Source: Sedimenticola sp. (GTDB taxonomy: Bacteria > Pseudomonadota > Gammaproteobacteria > Chromatiales > Chromatiaceae). Taken from it: a DNA stretch of 52,002 nt. The position numbers and the translations under genes are program-made. Every line of letters begins with the position of its first letter. The first letter of the stretch is position 1. This document shows positions 35,770 through 46,600 of this stretch, in pieces. The notes under the pieces were generated by a model. It was not told where the DNA came from. It saw only the letters and a list, made by a program, of their open reading frames with translations, and did not search any database. Location of the stretch: positions 1 to 52,002 of the forward strand of contig JALXAM010000049.1 in assembly GCA_026992075.1 (NCBI GenBank), in the 5' to 3' direction.

Positions 35770-38339
35770 GAAACCCTGCTCTCCATTGCCGACTCGCTCA
35801 GCGGCAGTTCCACGGTGAAGATGGCGCCCCGTCCAGGGACCGAGCGGGCGCTTATTCTACCATTGTGCTCGGTGACGATGGTCTGGCTGATGGAGAGCCC
35901 CATGCCCATGCCGCTCTTCTTGGTGGTGAAGAAGGGGTCGAACAGGTGCTTGAGATCTTCCGGTGAAATGCCGGTACCGTTGTCCTGCACCTCGATGTAG
36001 GCCTGCCCCTCGGAGGTGATCCCGGTGGATACGATGAGCCGCCGGCTCTCCATCTCCCGCCCCTCCAGGGCATCCAGGGCATTGCGCAGCAGATTCAGGA
36101 TCACCTGCTCGATCTGCACCGGATCCACCCTGGCCACCACCGGAGCGGGGCTGAGACGGGATTCCACCGCCACTCCCAGCCGCTTGCGCTCGTGGGAAAG
36201 CAGCGCGCAGGCATCCGACACCAGCAGGTTGAGGTCCACCTCCTCCCGTACCGGCTGCTTCCGCGCCACCATGCTTCTCAGCCGCTTGATGATCTCGCCG
36301 GCCCGCCGCGCCTGGGCCGCGATCTGCTCCATGGCGGCGATGAGTTCCTCCTTCTCTCCGATGCCCAGCCGCAGGCGGCGGGCACAGCCGTTGGCGAAAT
36401 TGACGATGGCCGACAATGGCTGGTTGAGCTCATGGGCGATGCCGGTGGCCATCTCCCCCATGGTACTCAGGCGGGAGACGTGGATCAGCTCGTTCTGCCG
36501 ATGGCGCGCCTCCTCCTCCGCCCGCCGTACCGCGGTGATGTCGCGGCCATAGACGTTCACATAGTCCAGATCCGGCACCGGCGCCAGCAGCAGGGAATAG
36601 ATGCCGTCGTGGGTGGTCACCTCCACCTCCCGGGAACGGCCGCCGTTCAGCACCTCCTCCACCACCCGCTTCCAGTAGATGGGCACCGTCTGCATGCGGC
36701 CGCAACCCCAGTACTCCAGCAATGGGTCGCTGGCCCGGTTGGCATAGATCACCACCCCGGGACGGTTGATGCGCAGCACCGGCATGGGACTTTCGGCGGG
36801 AAAGGCCGCCAGGCTCTCGATCTCCCGGGCCTGGCGCTGCCGCTCGGAGATGTCACGGATGTAGGTGGTGAAGAGCAGCTGGTTCTCCAGTCGCACCGGC
36901 TTGATGGCCACCTCCACCGGGAGGATACGACCCTCCTTGCTGCGCGCGGTGAGGGTCCGCAACACCGGCTGTCCGGACTCCCCCTGCTCGCGTTGGCTGT
37001 CGGCCAGCAGGCTGTTGAAGGCCTGGCGGGAGCCCCGGTCGAAGATGAGTTCGTCCAGTTTTCGTCCACTGGCCTCCTCCTGCCGGTAACCGAACACCTG
37101 CTCCGCAGTGGGGTTGAAATCGACGATGCGGCCGTACTGATCGATGGTGACGATGGGGTCCAGGGAGGCGTCCAGCACTGCGGTCTTGAGCGCCTCACGC
37201 TCCTCGATCTCGGCGGTGTAATGCTCCCGCATCTCTTCCCTGGCCCTCATTACGGCCTGGGTGAAACTGCGGATCCAGTCTTCCATGATCAACAGGCGGT
37301 TGCCGCCACGAGGCGCCGGCTGCTCGATGTGCAGGGCGCGGCTGGAAAAATCCGCCACCCGTTCCAGCAACCGGTTGATGCGATTGGAGACCAGTATGAA
37401 GAGCAGCACGAAGATCAGACCCACGATGGCCGCCCCGGTGAGGCGGTGGCGCCGTTCCACCGCGATGATGCGCGAACGGGTGGCGTCCACCAGGTCCCGC
37501 GGAATCAGGGTGGCGAAGAGCAGGTTGAGGGGGGTGTTGCCATACTCGAAGAAGGACTGCACCGTGGCCACATAGCGGTCCCGGATGGATGTCATGGGAG
37601 CCCCCTTCAGCAGGGGATCGTTGCCACTCGCCACCAGGATCACCTGGGCATCGCCATCCACCAGGGCCACCGTGATCTCGGAATCGGGCGCCCGCTGCTG
37701 GGAGGCATCCAGGAAACGGCTGTTCACCGGCACCAGCAGCACCAGGGAACCCATATGGTAATAGCTGGCATCCTCCACCCGTTCGGCGATGACCAGGTAG
37801 AGACTGCCGCTGAGGCGGGTCATATAGGCCGCCTGCTGCCCGGCGTTGGTGATGGCGTGCTTCAGTTCGGGCTCCGTCTCCTGCGGCAACGGCCGCCTGG
37901 CCAGCTGGTAGATCTCCCGAATCTTGCCACCAGTGTCGGCCAGAATGGCGTAATCAGGCTGTACGGGCAGGCCCTGAATGGCGGGGGCAGGCAGCCACAG
38001 AGGCTGCTCCTCACGATAGACCCGGGGCGGATCCTCGTCAGCAGAAAACCAGACCAGGGGCTCCAGGTAGTCGGCCATGCGCCTGTGGTTGGCCAACAGG
38101 CGGGCGGTGTTGATGTAGGACTGGACGAAGCTGTCAAAGCGCAGCATGGACTCCCGTGCCCGGGTCTCCAGCTGCGCCCGCAACTCCTCGCGGAAGATAT
38201 TGCCGATGGCCCGGGTTTGGATGGGGTCGATGACGATCCACACCGCTGCAGCGGTGAGCAGACCGAAAAAGGCGGCCAGCACCGGCATTGGGACGCGGCG
38301 CAGCAGCTGCTTGAAAAGAGGACGGTGCGGCTCCCGCAT
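35766..38339 (-). CDS. Membrane-bound PAS sensor histidine kinase
   Basis: An 857-residue kinase. Transmembrane helices near residues 15-38 and 300-322 (LTGAAIVGLIFVLLFILV) enclose a periplasmic sensing domain of about 260 residues with no family I recognise. Two PAS domains follow (AVLDASLDPIVTIDQYGRIVDF near 385, VLRINRPGVVIYANRASDP near 510). The phosphoacceptor is His636 in MATGIAHELNQPLSA, and the ATPase domain has NLLRNALDAL and DNGTGISPEDL. No PAS haem histidine of the FixL type is evident. The start chosen is the ATG at 38339; the longer frame upstream is antisense to the RDD gene. It partners the FixJ-type regulator (four-base overlap). Confidence 0.9.
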   Translation of the reverse strand: MREPHRPLFKQLLRRVPMPVLAAFFGLLTAAAVWIVIDPIQTRAIGNIFREELRAQLETRARESMLRFDSFVQSYINTARLLANHRRMADYLEPLVWFSADEDPPRVYREEQPLWLPAPAIQGLPVQPDYAILADTGGKIREIYQLARRPLPQETEPELKHAITNAGQQAAYMTRLSGSLYLVIAERVEDASYYHMGSLVLLVPVNSRFLDASQQRAPDSEITVALVDGDAQVILVASGNDPLLKGAPMTSIRDRYVATVQSFFEYGNTPLNLLFATLIPRDLVDATRSRIIAVERRHRLTGAAIVGLIFVLLFILVSNRINRLLERVADFSSRALHIEQPAPRGGNRLLIMEDWIRSFTQAVMRAREEMREHYTAEIEEREALKTAVLDASLDPIVTIDQYGRIVDFNPTAEQVFGYRQEEASGRKLDELIFDRGSRQAFNSLLADSQREQGESGQPVLRTLTARSKEGRILPVEVAIKPVRLENQLLFTTYIRDISERQRQAREIESLAAFPAESPMPVLRINRPGVVIYANRASDPLLEYWGCGRMQTVPIYWKRVVEEVLNGGRSREVEVTTHDGIYSLLLAPVPDLDYVNVYGRDITAVRRAEEEARHRQNELIHVSRLSTMGEMATGIAHELNQPLSAIVNFANGCARRLRLGIGEKEELIAAMEQIAAQARRAGEIIKRLRSMVARKQPVREEVDLNLLVSDACALLSHERKRLGVAVESRLSPAPVVARVDPVQIEQVILNLLRNALDALEGREMESRRLIVSTGITSEGQAYIEVQDNGTGISPEDLKHLFDPFFTTKKSGMGMGLSISQTIVTEHNGRISARSVPGRGAIFTVELPLSESAMESRVS

Positions 38340-38377
38340 GGAGCCAAGTGTACTATGTTGGGTTAAACTGCGCCCCC

Positions 38378-38830
38378 ATGGTTTCTGCAACCCGATCGCC
38401 CGGCCTGCTGCGCCGGCTCGCCGCCCTGGTTTATGACACCATGCTGGTGCTGGCGCTGGTGGTAACCGCCTTCGCCCTGGTCTATCTTCCCCTGGCGCTG
38501 GGCTTCGGTTTGCGCGATCTCCAGGCCCACCCTGTTTACCGCCACCTGATGACCCTCTGGATGCTGACGGTGGCGGCGGGTTTCCACCTCTGGTTCTGGA
38601 CCCACGGCGGCCAGACCCTGGGCATGCGCGCCTGGCGGTTGAAGCTGGTATCCGAAAATGGTGACACCGTGACCTTCCGGCAGGCCCTGGTGCGGTACCT
38701 GGTGGCGGCACTCTCCTGGCTTGCGCTGGGGCTGGGCTTTTTCTGGGTCTGGATCGACCCGCAGAAGCGGGCCTGGCACGACATCGCCTCGCACACGCGG
38801 CTGGTGCTGGTGGATCGGCGGGATCTTTGA
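38378..38830 (+). CDS. RDD-family membrane protein
   Basis: A 150-residue protein with about three transmembrane helices (residues 18-42, 65-85, 110-128). It carries the RDD signature around the first helix (GLLRRLAALVYDTMLVLAL, with the arginine and two aspartate-like positions) and GQTLGMRAWRLKLV. The C-terminus (DPQKRAWHDIASHTRLVLVD) is the usual RDD ending. Function is unknown; the family is sometimes linked to ion transport. It diverges from the sensor kinase with only 38 bases between starts, so both promoters overlap. Confidence 0.85.
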   Translation: MVSATRSPGLLRRLAALVYDTMLVLALVVTAFALVYLPLALGFGLRDLQAHPVYRHLMTLWMLTVAAGFHLWFWTHGGQTLGMRAWRLKLVSENGDTVTFRQALVRYLVAALSWLALGLGFFWVWIDPQKRAWHDIASHTRLVLVDRRDL

Positions 38831-38834
38831 CCCC

Positions 38835-40274
38835 CTACCCCTTGACGCATATCAGAGGCACCAGCCTGGCCACCTTCCTGGCGAGTCCGGCGCGGTGGGC
38901 CGATTCCACCACTTCGGAGACCTCCTTGTAGGCCCCCGGCGCCTCTTCCGCGACCCCGCGCAGAGAGGGGCTGCGCACCAGGATGCCGCGGGCGGCCAAT
39001 TCGTCCACCACCTGCCGGCCGTGCCAGCGGCGGGTGGCGGCGCGGCGGCTCATGGCGCGGCCGGCGCCGTGGCAGGCGGAGCTGAAGGCCAGCGCCTCCG
39101 ACTGTGCGGTGCCGCAGAGAATGTAGGAGCCGGTGCCCATGGAGCCGCCGATGAGCACCGGTTGGCCTACCCCCCGCAGCGCCTCCGGCAGCTCGGGATG
39201 GCCGGGTCCGAAGGCCCGGGTGGCCCCCTTGCGGTGGACGAAGAGGCGGCGGCGCCCCCCCTCCACCTGGTGCCACTCCTCCTTGCAGGTGTTGTGGGAA
39301 ACGTCGTAGAGCAGCGGCAGCGGGTGGCCGGGGAAGAGCCGGGCGAACACTTCGCGCACCAGCTGGGTGATGATCTGGCGGTTGGCCAGGGCGCAGTTGA
39401 TGCCGGTGCGCATGGCGCCCAGGTAGGCGCGGCCCAGCGTCGAGTCGAGGGGCGCGCAGGCCAGCTCCCGGTCGGGCAGGCGGATGCCGTGGCGCGGCGC
39501 CTCCACCACCATGCGGCGCAGGAACTCGGTGCCGATCTGGTGACCCAGCCCGCGGGAGCCGCAGTGGATGCTCACCACGATGTCCCCCCGGGCCACGCCG
39601 TAGGTCCGGGCCACCGCCTCGTCGTACACCTCGGCCACCTCCTGCACCTCCAGGTAGTGGTTGCCCGAGCCCAGGGTTCCCATCTCCTGGCGCTGCCGCT
39701 CGCGCGCCCTGGCCGACACCTGCTCCGGCTCGGCCCCGGCCATGCAGCCCCGCTCCTCGGTGCGCTCCAGGTCGGCCTCCTCGCCGTAGCCCCGTTCCAC
39801 CGCCCAGCGGGCACCGCCGCGCAGCATGGCGGTCATCTCGCGGTCGTTGAGCCGGATCAGCCCCTTGCTTCCGAGGCCGGCGGGGATGTTGTCAGCCAGG
39901 GCATCGGCCAGGCGCTCCTTGTAAGGCTCCAGCTCCTCCCGTGGCAGGCCGGTGAGCAGGGTGCGCACGCCGCAGGAGATGTCGAACCCCACGCCGCCGG
40001 CGGAGACCACCCCGCCCTGCTCCGGGTCGAAGGCGGCCACCCCGCCGATGGGAAAACCGTAGCCCCAGTGGGCGTCGGGCATGGCGTGGGAGGCCTTGAC
40101 GATGCCGGGCAGGGTGGCCACGTTGCGCGCCTGCTCGAAGACCCGCTCGTCCATCCCCTCCAGCAGCGCCCGGCTGGCGAAGATCACCACCGGCACCCGC
40201 ATACCTCCCCGGGGCGCCATCTCCCAGCGGTCGGCGCCCGACTCGACCAGCCCTTCCCTTTCGACGTTGCTCAT
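38835..40274 (-). CDS. rtcB: RNA-splicing ligase RtcB
   Basis: A 479-residue GTP- and Mn-dependent ligase joining 2',3'-cyclic phosphate (or 3'-phosphate) and 5'-OH RNA ends. Metal-site signatures are [50 protein letters not shown] and [23 protein letters not shown] holds the histidine that is guanylylated. The start MSNVEREG overlaps the archease stop by four bases. No RtcR regulator or RtcA is adjacent. Confidence 0.96.
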   Translation of the reverse strand: MSNVEREGLVESGADRWEMAPRGGMRVPVVIFASRALLEGMDERVFEQARNVATLPGIVKASHAMPDAHWGYGFPIGGVAAFDPEQGGVVSAGGVGFDISCGVRTLLTGLPREELEPYKERLADALADNIPAGLGSKGLIRLNDREMTAMLRGGARWAVERGYGEEADLERTEERGCMAGAEPEQVSARARERQRQEMGTLGSGNHYLEVQEVAEVYDEAVARTYGVARGDIVVSIHCGSRGLGHQIGTEFLRRMVVEAPRHGIRLPDRELACAPLDSTLGRAYLGAMRTGINCALANRQIITQLVREVFARLFPGHPLPLLYDVSHNTCKEEWHQVEGGRRRLFVHRKGATRAFGPGHPELPEALRGVGQPVLIGGSMGTGSYILCGTAQSEALAFSSACHGAGRAMSRRAATRRWHGRQVVDELAARGILVRSPSLRGVAEEAPGAYKEVSEVVESAHRAGLARKVARLVPLICVKG

Positions 40275-40693
40275 ACGTCCACCACGCACTGGGCGATCCA
40301 GAGCCCGTTCTCCCGCGCCACCTTCAGCTCGGTGTAGGTGGCGCCCTTCACCTCCACCGCCGGCTTGTGCTTCTGCCGGTCCACCGGCTCCCCCCAGGCG
40401 GTGCCCTCCAGCCGCTCCCCCTCGATGGTGACGGCGTAGCGGCCAAAGAGCAGGCTCCGGGTGCTCATCTCGTAAATGAGGGCGTTGAGCCAGTCCACAA
40501 GGAGCAGCTCCAGGTCTGGGGCATCGCAGGCCAGCTTCACCGCCTCCCTTGGCTCCACCAAGGCGGGATCGGTGACCACCCCGGTGAGGGCCAGTGCGGT
40601 CATCTCGAAGGCCTCTTCCGGGGTGGCGCCCATGCCGCGCACGCCGATGTCGGCCTGGTGCTGAAAGTGCTCCCAGCGCGCCAGGCTACTCAT
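40271..40693 (-). CDS. Archease (RtcB activator)
   Basis: A 140-residue protein of the archease family, which activates RtcB for multiple turnovers. The N-terminal [24 protein letters not shown] contains the conserved His and Asp of the metal site. [21 protein letters not shown] and [24 protein letters not shown] are family signatures, with the C-terminal Asp. It overlaps rtcB by four bases and the Lon-like protease gene by eight, so all three are translationally linked. Confidence 0.93.
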   Translation of the reverse strand: MSSLARWEHFQHQADIGVRGMGATPEEAFEMTALALTGVVTDPALVEPREAVKLACDAPDLELLLVDWLNALIYEMSTRSLLFGRYAVTIEGERLEGTAWGEPVDRQKHKPAVEVKGATYTELKVARENGLWIAQCVVDV

Positions 40694-43082
40694 CGAACCT
40701 GCCCGTGGCGGCGTACTGCAGCCGCAGCCGGTTCCACTCGGCCAGCCGCGCCTGGATGCGGCCGTTGAAGCTCTCCGGCGGGAAGCGCCCCTGGGCGTCG
40801 GCCACCCCGGCCGGCAGGCCGGTGAGCAGCTCCATCGCCTGCTCCACATGGTCCACAACGTAGACGTGGAACAGCCCGCGGCGCGCCGCCTCCACCAGCT
40901 CCTGCCGCAGCATGAGGTCGCCGGCATGGACGGCGGGCAGGATCACGCCGTGGCTGCCGTCCAGCCCGCGCGCGCGGCAGAGATCGAAGAATCCCTCCAC
41001 CTTGTCACAGACACCTCCCACCGCCTGCATCTGGCCGTGCTGGTTCACCGAGCCGGTGATCGCCAACGACTGGCGCAGCGGCAGGTCACCCAGCGCCGAG
41101 AGCAGGGCACAGAGCTCGGCCGCGGAGGCGCTGTCGCCCTCCACCAGCTCGTAGCTCTGCTCGAACACCAGAGTGGCCACCACCGGCAGGGGCTGGTGGC
41201 GGGCGTAGCGTGCGGCCAGGTAGGCGGTGAGGATCATCACCCCCTTGGAATGGATGGGGCCGCCCAGCTCGCTCTCGCGCTCGATGTCGACGAACTCGCC
41301 GCCCCCCAGGCGTGCGGTGGCGCTCACCCGGCTGGGCAGCCCGAAGGCGAAATCGCCCGCCTCGATGTGAACCAGGGCGTTCACCTGGGCCAACTGCAGG
41401 CCGCTGGTCTCCAGCCGCAGCACCCCCTTGAGGAGCGCCTCGCGCAACAGCTGGCGGGGCTGGTCCAGGCGGTGTTCGCGGGTCGCCAGCGCCCGCTCCA
41501 CCTCGGCCGCCCCCACCCGGGAAAGACCGGCACCGGCCGCGGTCGCGTCGGCCTCACGCATCAGGTCGAGCAGGCTGTCCAGATGGAGGGAGATGCGGTC
41601 CCCCTCCTCGGTGCGTCTCACCTGCTCCTCGATGACCCGCTCCAGCGCGCCGCGGGAGAAGGGCCGCAGCCCCTCGCGCCGCTGCAGGCCGGCCGCCAGC
41701 CGCGCAAAGTGAAACTCGTTGTCGCCCTCCCGGGGCAGGGCCTCGGCAAAGTCCACCGCCACCTTGAACAGCAGCGAGAACTCGGGATCCTCCTCCTTCA
41801 GCAGGTAGAACTGCTCCCGCTCCCCCACCAGCACCACCTTGAGGTCGATGGGGATGGGCTCCGGGTCCAGGGTGCTGGGCACCGCCAGGCCAAGCTGGTG
41901 CTCCAGGGGCTCGATGCGCACCTCGCGGGCGCGCAGGGCCCGCTTGAGCGCCTCCCAGGCCAGCGGGTTCTGCAGCAGCTTCTCCAGCTCCAGCAGCAGG
42001 TAGCCGCCGTTGGCGCGGTGCAGGGCACCCGCCTTGATGAGGGTGAAGTCGGTCTCCAGGGCGCCCATGCGGGAGACATACTCCACCCGCCCCACCAGGT
42101 TCTGGTAGACCGGGTTCTCCTCGTGCACCACCGGCACGCCATCGATCCCGCCGTTGTCCACCAGCACGTTGACCCCAAAGCGGTGGAAACGGGGGTCCGA
42201 AGGGCGCGCTTCTCCTTCATCCTCCTGGCGGAAGAGATCGAGGTTGTCGATCACCTCCTCCTGCAGCGCCTCCAGCCACTCCACCAGGGCGGGAAAATCC
42301 TCCCAATGCTCCTTGAGGCGCCCCACCATCGGGCCCACCACCAGCTCCGCCGTCTCACGATCGAGCTCGTGGAGCTTCTGCTGGATCTCCAGCTGCCAGC
42401 GCGGCAGGTAGACCAGGGTCTCCTTGAGCACCTCCTTCATCTGTTCCAGGGCCGCGTCGATGCGCGCCCGCTCCGCCTTGGGCAGGGCCCGGTACTCTTC
42501 CGGCTCCAGCGCCTTTCCGTCCCGCTCGGGCATCAGGCTGTATCCCTCCTCGGTGCGCATCACCAGCACGCCCAGCTTCTCCCCCTGCTCCGACAGTTTC
42601 TGCGCCAGCTCGTCCTCCCGGTGCTCGAGCTGGTCGCGGATCTCGGCGGCCCGCCGCTGGTACTCGTACCCCTGGAAAGCAGCCGGGATGGCCAGCAACA
42701 GGTCCTCCATCAGCCTGCGCAGCGACGCCTGGAGCTGACTGCCCCGCCCGGCGGGAAGCGGCAATGCACGGGGCCGGTGGGGCTGCCGAAAATCATAGAG
42801 GTAACACCAGTCGGAGGCCGGCGGTCGTTCCCTTGCCGCCTCCTCCACCACGCCATTCACCAGCGTGCGCCGGCCCAGCCCGGTGGATCCCATGGCGTAG
42901 AGGTTGAACCCGGGAGCATCCATGGAGAGCCCGAAACCGAGCGCCTCCAGGGCCCGTTCCTGACCGGGAAAGGCGGTGAGGGGTTCGAGCTCGTCGCTGC
43001 TGTCGAAACCGTGGCGCCCGAGGTTGGCGCGCCGGCGCAGCTGCTCCGGCGACAGGGGCGGAACGGAAGGAGAAGTGTTCAT
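40686..43082 (-). CDS. Lon-like (LonB/YcbZ-type) ATP-dependent protease
   Basis: A 798-residue protein of the LonB-like family without the classical Lon N-terminal domain. The P-loop is degenerate (GSTGLGRRT near residue 64, arginine in place of lysine), and a large insertion (about 110-300) is helical. The AAA core includes [20 protein letters not shown]. The protease domain has the catalytic dyad Ser651 ([10 protein letters not shown]) and Lys694 (GGVCDKVEG), 43 apart as in E. coli Lon. Together with archease and RtcB it forms an overlapping three-gene unit, an uncommon link between proteolysis and RNA repair. Confidence 0.9.
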   Translation of the reverse strand: MNTSPSVPPLSPEQLRRRANLGRHGFDSSDELEPLTAFPGQERALEALGFGLSMDAPGFNLYAMGSTGLGRRTLVNGVVEEAARERPPASDWCYLYDFRQPHRPRALPLPAGRGSQLQASLRRLMEDLLLAIPAAFQGYEYQRRAAEIRDQLEHREDELAQKLSEQGEKLGVLVMRTEEGYSLMPERDGKALEPEEYRALPKAERARIDAALEQMKEVLKETLVYLPRWQLEIQQKLHELDRETAELVVGPMVGRLKEHWEDFPALVEWLEALQEEVIDNLDLFRQEDEGEARPSDPRFHRFGVNVLVDNGGIDGVPVVHEENPVYQNLVGRVEYVSRMGALETDFTLIKAGALHRANGGYLLLELEKLLQNPLAWEALKRALRAREVRIEPLEHQLGLAVPSTLDPEPIPIDLKVVLVGEREQFYLLKEEDPEFSLLFKVAVDFAEALPREGDNEFHFARLAAGLQRREGLRPFSRGALERVIEEQVRRTEEGDRISLHLDSLLDLMREADATAAGAGLSRVGAAEVERALATREHRLDQPRQLLREALLKGVLRLETSGLQLAQVNALVHIEAGDFAFGLPSRVSATARLGGGEFVDIERESELGGPIHSKGVMILTAYLAARYARHQPLPVVATLVFEQSYELVEGDSASAAELCALLSALGDLPLRQSLAITGSVNQHGQMQAVGGVCDKVEGFFDLCRARGLDGSHGVILPAVHAGDLMLRQELVEAARRGLFHVYVVDHVEQAMELLTGLPAGVADAQGRFPPESFNGRIQARLAEWNRLRLQYAATGRFDE

Positions 43083-43153
43083 GAATTCATTGTAACGCTG
43101 TGCCCCGCATGGACTACACTTCCTCTACCCGAACCATTCCACGAGAGAATCCG

Positions 43154-43645
43154 ATGATGAAACATGCATCATTTTTGCTCTTTGGCGCCCTGTCTTTTGC
43201 AGCTTCGGCTGCCGACATCGTGGAGGAAAAGAACATCGGCATGGAACTGGCCCGGGATCTTGCCAACGAGACGGTGCTGGCCTGCCGGGCCCAGGGTTAC
43301 CACGTGAGCGCCGTGGTGGTGGATCGCCACGCCATCGTGCGCGCCGCCCTGCGTGACGATCTGGCAGCCCGCTTCACCCTGGAGATCGCCGAACGCAAGG
43401 CCAACATGACTGCAATGGCTTGGCTCGACAGCGGCGAATTCCGTAAGCGGCGTGGCGACATCCGCCCTGATCTCAACCAGATCGACGGCCTCATCGTCAT
43501 GGAGGGCGGCGTCAAGATCGTCGCCGGTGGCTACAACATCGGCGCCATCGGCGTGAGCGGCGCCCCCGGCGGCGACAAGGACGCCGCCTGCGCCCGCCAG
43601 GCGCTGGAGAAGCTCTCCGAACGCATCGAATTCGCCATCGACTGA
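43154..43645 (+). CDS. Exported GlcG/HbpS-family protein
   Basis: A 163-residue protein with a signal peptide (MMKHASFLLFGALSFAASAA). The mature part matches the GlcG/HbpS (DUF336) fold: IGMELARDLANETVLACRAQGYHVSAVVVDRHAIVRAALRDD, then GGVKIVAGGYNIGAIGVSGAPGG. HbpS homologs bind haem or cobalamin-like ligands; the ligand here is unknown. The ATG at 43154 or the one three bases on may be used. It is convergent with the giant autotransporter gene, ten bases away. Confidence 0.85.
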   Translation: MMKHASFLLFGALSFAASAADIVEEKNIGMELARDLANETVLACRAQGYHVSAVVVDRHAIVRAALRDDLAARFTLEIAERKANMTAMAWLDSGEFRKRRGDIRPDLNQIDGLIVMEGGVKIVAGGYNIGAIGVSGAPGGDKDAACARQALEKLSERIEFAID

Positions 43646-43654
43646 GCCGACCGC

Positions 43655-46600
43655 TCAGAACGGAATGGAGAATTCCAGGGTGGTGAGATTGCCGCGCCGC
43701 ATGGAATCGTCGATCTGCTGGTGCCGCAACTGGATGCCGATGCCCTTACGATCCAGCAACTCCACGCCGGCTTCGTAACGGAGGCCCTCGTCGCCCAGCG
43801 GCATGCGCAGGTCCAGCGGCGCCGTCCCCGCGGGAGTACCCGCCAAGCGGGACTTGATGCTGGTCTTCTTTCCGCTCAGATACCCCAGCCCCTCGATCTG
43901 GGCAAAGGGGCGGATCTCCATGCCGTTGCGCAAGGGGAAGCGATACCCCGCCCGCAAGCCGGCGCGCCACCAGCCGTGGCTCTCCCGCTGTCCCTCCACC
44001 ACCAACCCCTGGGGGCCCGCACCCTGCTCCTGGAAGGCTTCTCCATCCACCCGCGCAACGCCCAGGCCCGCCAGGGGCTCCAGGTATCCCCGTTCCCAAT
44101 CGAAACGGTAACTCAGGGAGAGGGAGCCGCCCAGGGTGGTCAACGCTCTGCCGCCACTGGCCAGGTAAGGGGTGGTGATTTCGATGCGGCGGCTGCTGTC
44201 GTAGTCACTGCGCGCGTAATCGACCACACCCTCCAGCAGAAAACGGCCGAAACCACGCCTGGCGCCAACGCCAAGGCGGTACCCCTTGCCCCTCGCCAGC
44301 CAGCGCCCTCCGAAGCCGTTGGCATCCTGTTCTTCGTAACCCACGGCCAGGCCCAGGATCCACTCCCGCAGCGGCACCTGTACCCCCAGGGAGAGCGGGT
44401 TGGCGCGGTAGCTGCCGGGCGGGGCGCCATCCCAACCCTTGATATCCACCTCGCGGTGCTGGAAACGGCTCCACCAGCAGGGCTGCTCCAGCCGCTCACG
44501 CTGCCGGTAGCCCTGGCTGTCACAGCCGAAGAGCTGGCGGGAGAATGCCTGACTGTTCCACAGGGCCGCCGCCTGCTGGTAGGCGTGGAAACTGGGAGAG
44601 AGCGCGTTCATGGCATCGGCATAGGCCGCAAGGTCGGTGGACATCAGCATCCAGATCGCCAGATCCGCCAACTCCGGCGAACCACCGGCACTTTGCAACT
44701 GGCCGACATAGTCCCCAACCGAGGCGGGGACCGGCTGCAATCCCGCTGGCGAGAAGTCCACGCTGTATGCCAACAAAACGGTGCGCCCGTCGGGACGCTG
44801 TAGGGAAAAACCGAGTGCCAGGGTCTGAGGGGCATCCAGGATCAGGCCATGGTCGATCCGCCCCAGAGCGCCGTAATAAAGCAGCGGCTGGAATCTTCCC
44901 GGCCGGGCCAGCTCGGGATGGAGAAGGCTCACCGTCACCTTTCCGCCCAGATCCACCGTCCCCGTGGCGCGGATGGCGTCGCTCCGGTTGCTGGCGAAAT
45001 CCACCTGGGCCTCGGTGACGCCGGTGGCGGTCTGCTGGAAGCTGCCGAACACCTGGGTCGTCACCACCGTTGTGGAGCCACCGGGCGAGATCACCCCCTG
45101 GTTGGTGAGGGTGTTGGCCGGCGGCCCCAGGTGCGCCAGGGGACCCGGCTCAAAGCGGGCACCCGGTCGATTGTCGAACCAGTCGGCACCATCCTCCAGG
45201 TTCATGTTGCCGGCAATGAAACCGCTGTTGACCACCTGATCCGCGCCGCTGGTGCCCCGCAAGGCGAAATCGGCCAGAGGATCCGCCGCCATGATGCTGC
45301 CGGCATTGGTGAGACGGTTGACGCTGCCACCAAGGAAATGGACGGCACTCCCGCCGCTGCCGCCGAGGATCATCCGCCCCAGGGGAACCTCCAGCTCGAT
45401 GGCACCCGCGCCGCCACCCCCTTCGCTCTGCAGAACCACGCCGCTGGCTCCCTGGCCGGTGGCCAGCACGCTGCCCTGGAGCTCGACCCGGACGTTGCCG
45501 CCCCTTCCGTTTCCTCCCGCCGTCCCCATGAAGACACCATCCACGTAGCCCCCGCCCCCACCGAGGCTCTGCAGGAAAATGCCCATGGCGCCATCCCCGG
45601 AGACCTGCACGTCCCCCTGCTGGCGCAACAGTATGTCACCGCCACTGCCCTCACCGTCGGCAGAGCGCTGCACGACGGCACCGGCGGCGTCGTGGAGCAG
45701 CGCACCGCCGCCACCACCGATGGACTGAACGAAGATGCCGTGGGCACCGGCGCCGCCGGTCACCACATCCCCACGGTTGAACAGGCGGATGGCGGCACCG
45801 TCGCCTCTTGCGCCATTGCTGCCGCCAAGGGTCACCCGCGGATCCGTGCCGCCGGACAGCCGCACCAGGCCACCACCGGCCCCAAGGCTCTGCACCACCA
45901 ACCCGGGCGCCTGACCGCCGCTGGTGTACAGATTGCCCTGGAGAACCAGATCGACGGCGCCCCCTTCCAGAAGGCTGCCACCCGAAGCGCCCAGGGTGAC
46001 CTGCGCGGGAGGCGCGCCTGCCGGCCTGCCCCCAAGCTCGGCCACCAGACTGCCCCCGCCCCCACCGATGGATTGCACCACCATGCCGGCCGAGCGGTCG
46101 CCCTGGAGCGCCAGGTCGCCGTTCCTAGTGTAATCCACCCTTCCGGCCCGTTCGCCGGTCGAGTCGCCCCCGCCCAGGCGGTAGCTGAAGGCGCCGCCGC
46201 TGCTTCCCCCGCCGCCCAGGGTGATCACACCATTTCCGCCGCCGCCACCAATGGACTGAAGCAGAAAGCCGTCGGAACTCTCGCCGCTCCCCCACAGGGT
46301 GCCGGTGAAACGCCCTTCCAGGTCGCCTCCGGTGTTGCCGGAACCATTGCTACCCCCCAGGGTGCCGTGAACCTCCGGCACCCTACCGGCCGGGTCGGCA
46401 CTCGACAGAGCCACGCGGAAGGCCCCGCCGCCTCCACCAATGGAGGAGACCGCCTGCACCGCCGCCCGGCTGGCCCCGCTGAGCACCCGGCCACGAAGGT
46501 TCACCATCACCTTGCCGGCATTGAAACCGGTGCCGCCGTCACGCCCGGCGCTGATCTCGAACGCGAGATCGCCCAGCGGATTGCGCACCTGTCCAAGGTC

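Noticed and set aside
38340-38711. N-terminal extension of the sensor kinase
   Set aside because: It would be antisense to most of the RDD gene and is Pro/Arg/Ser-rich without family sequence.
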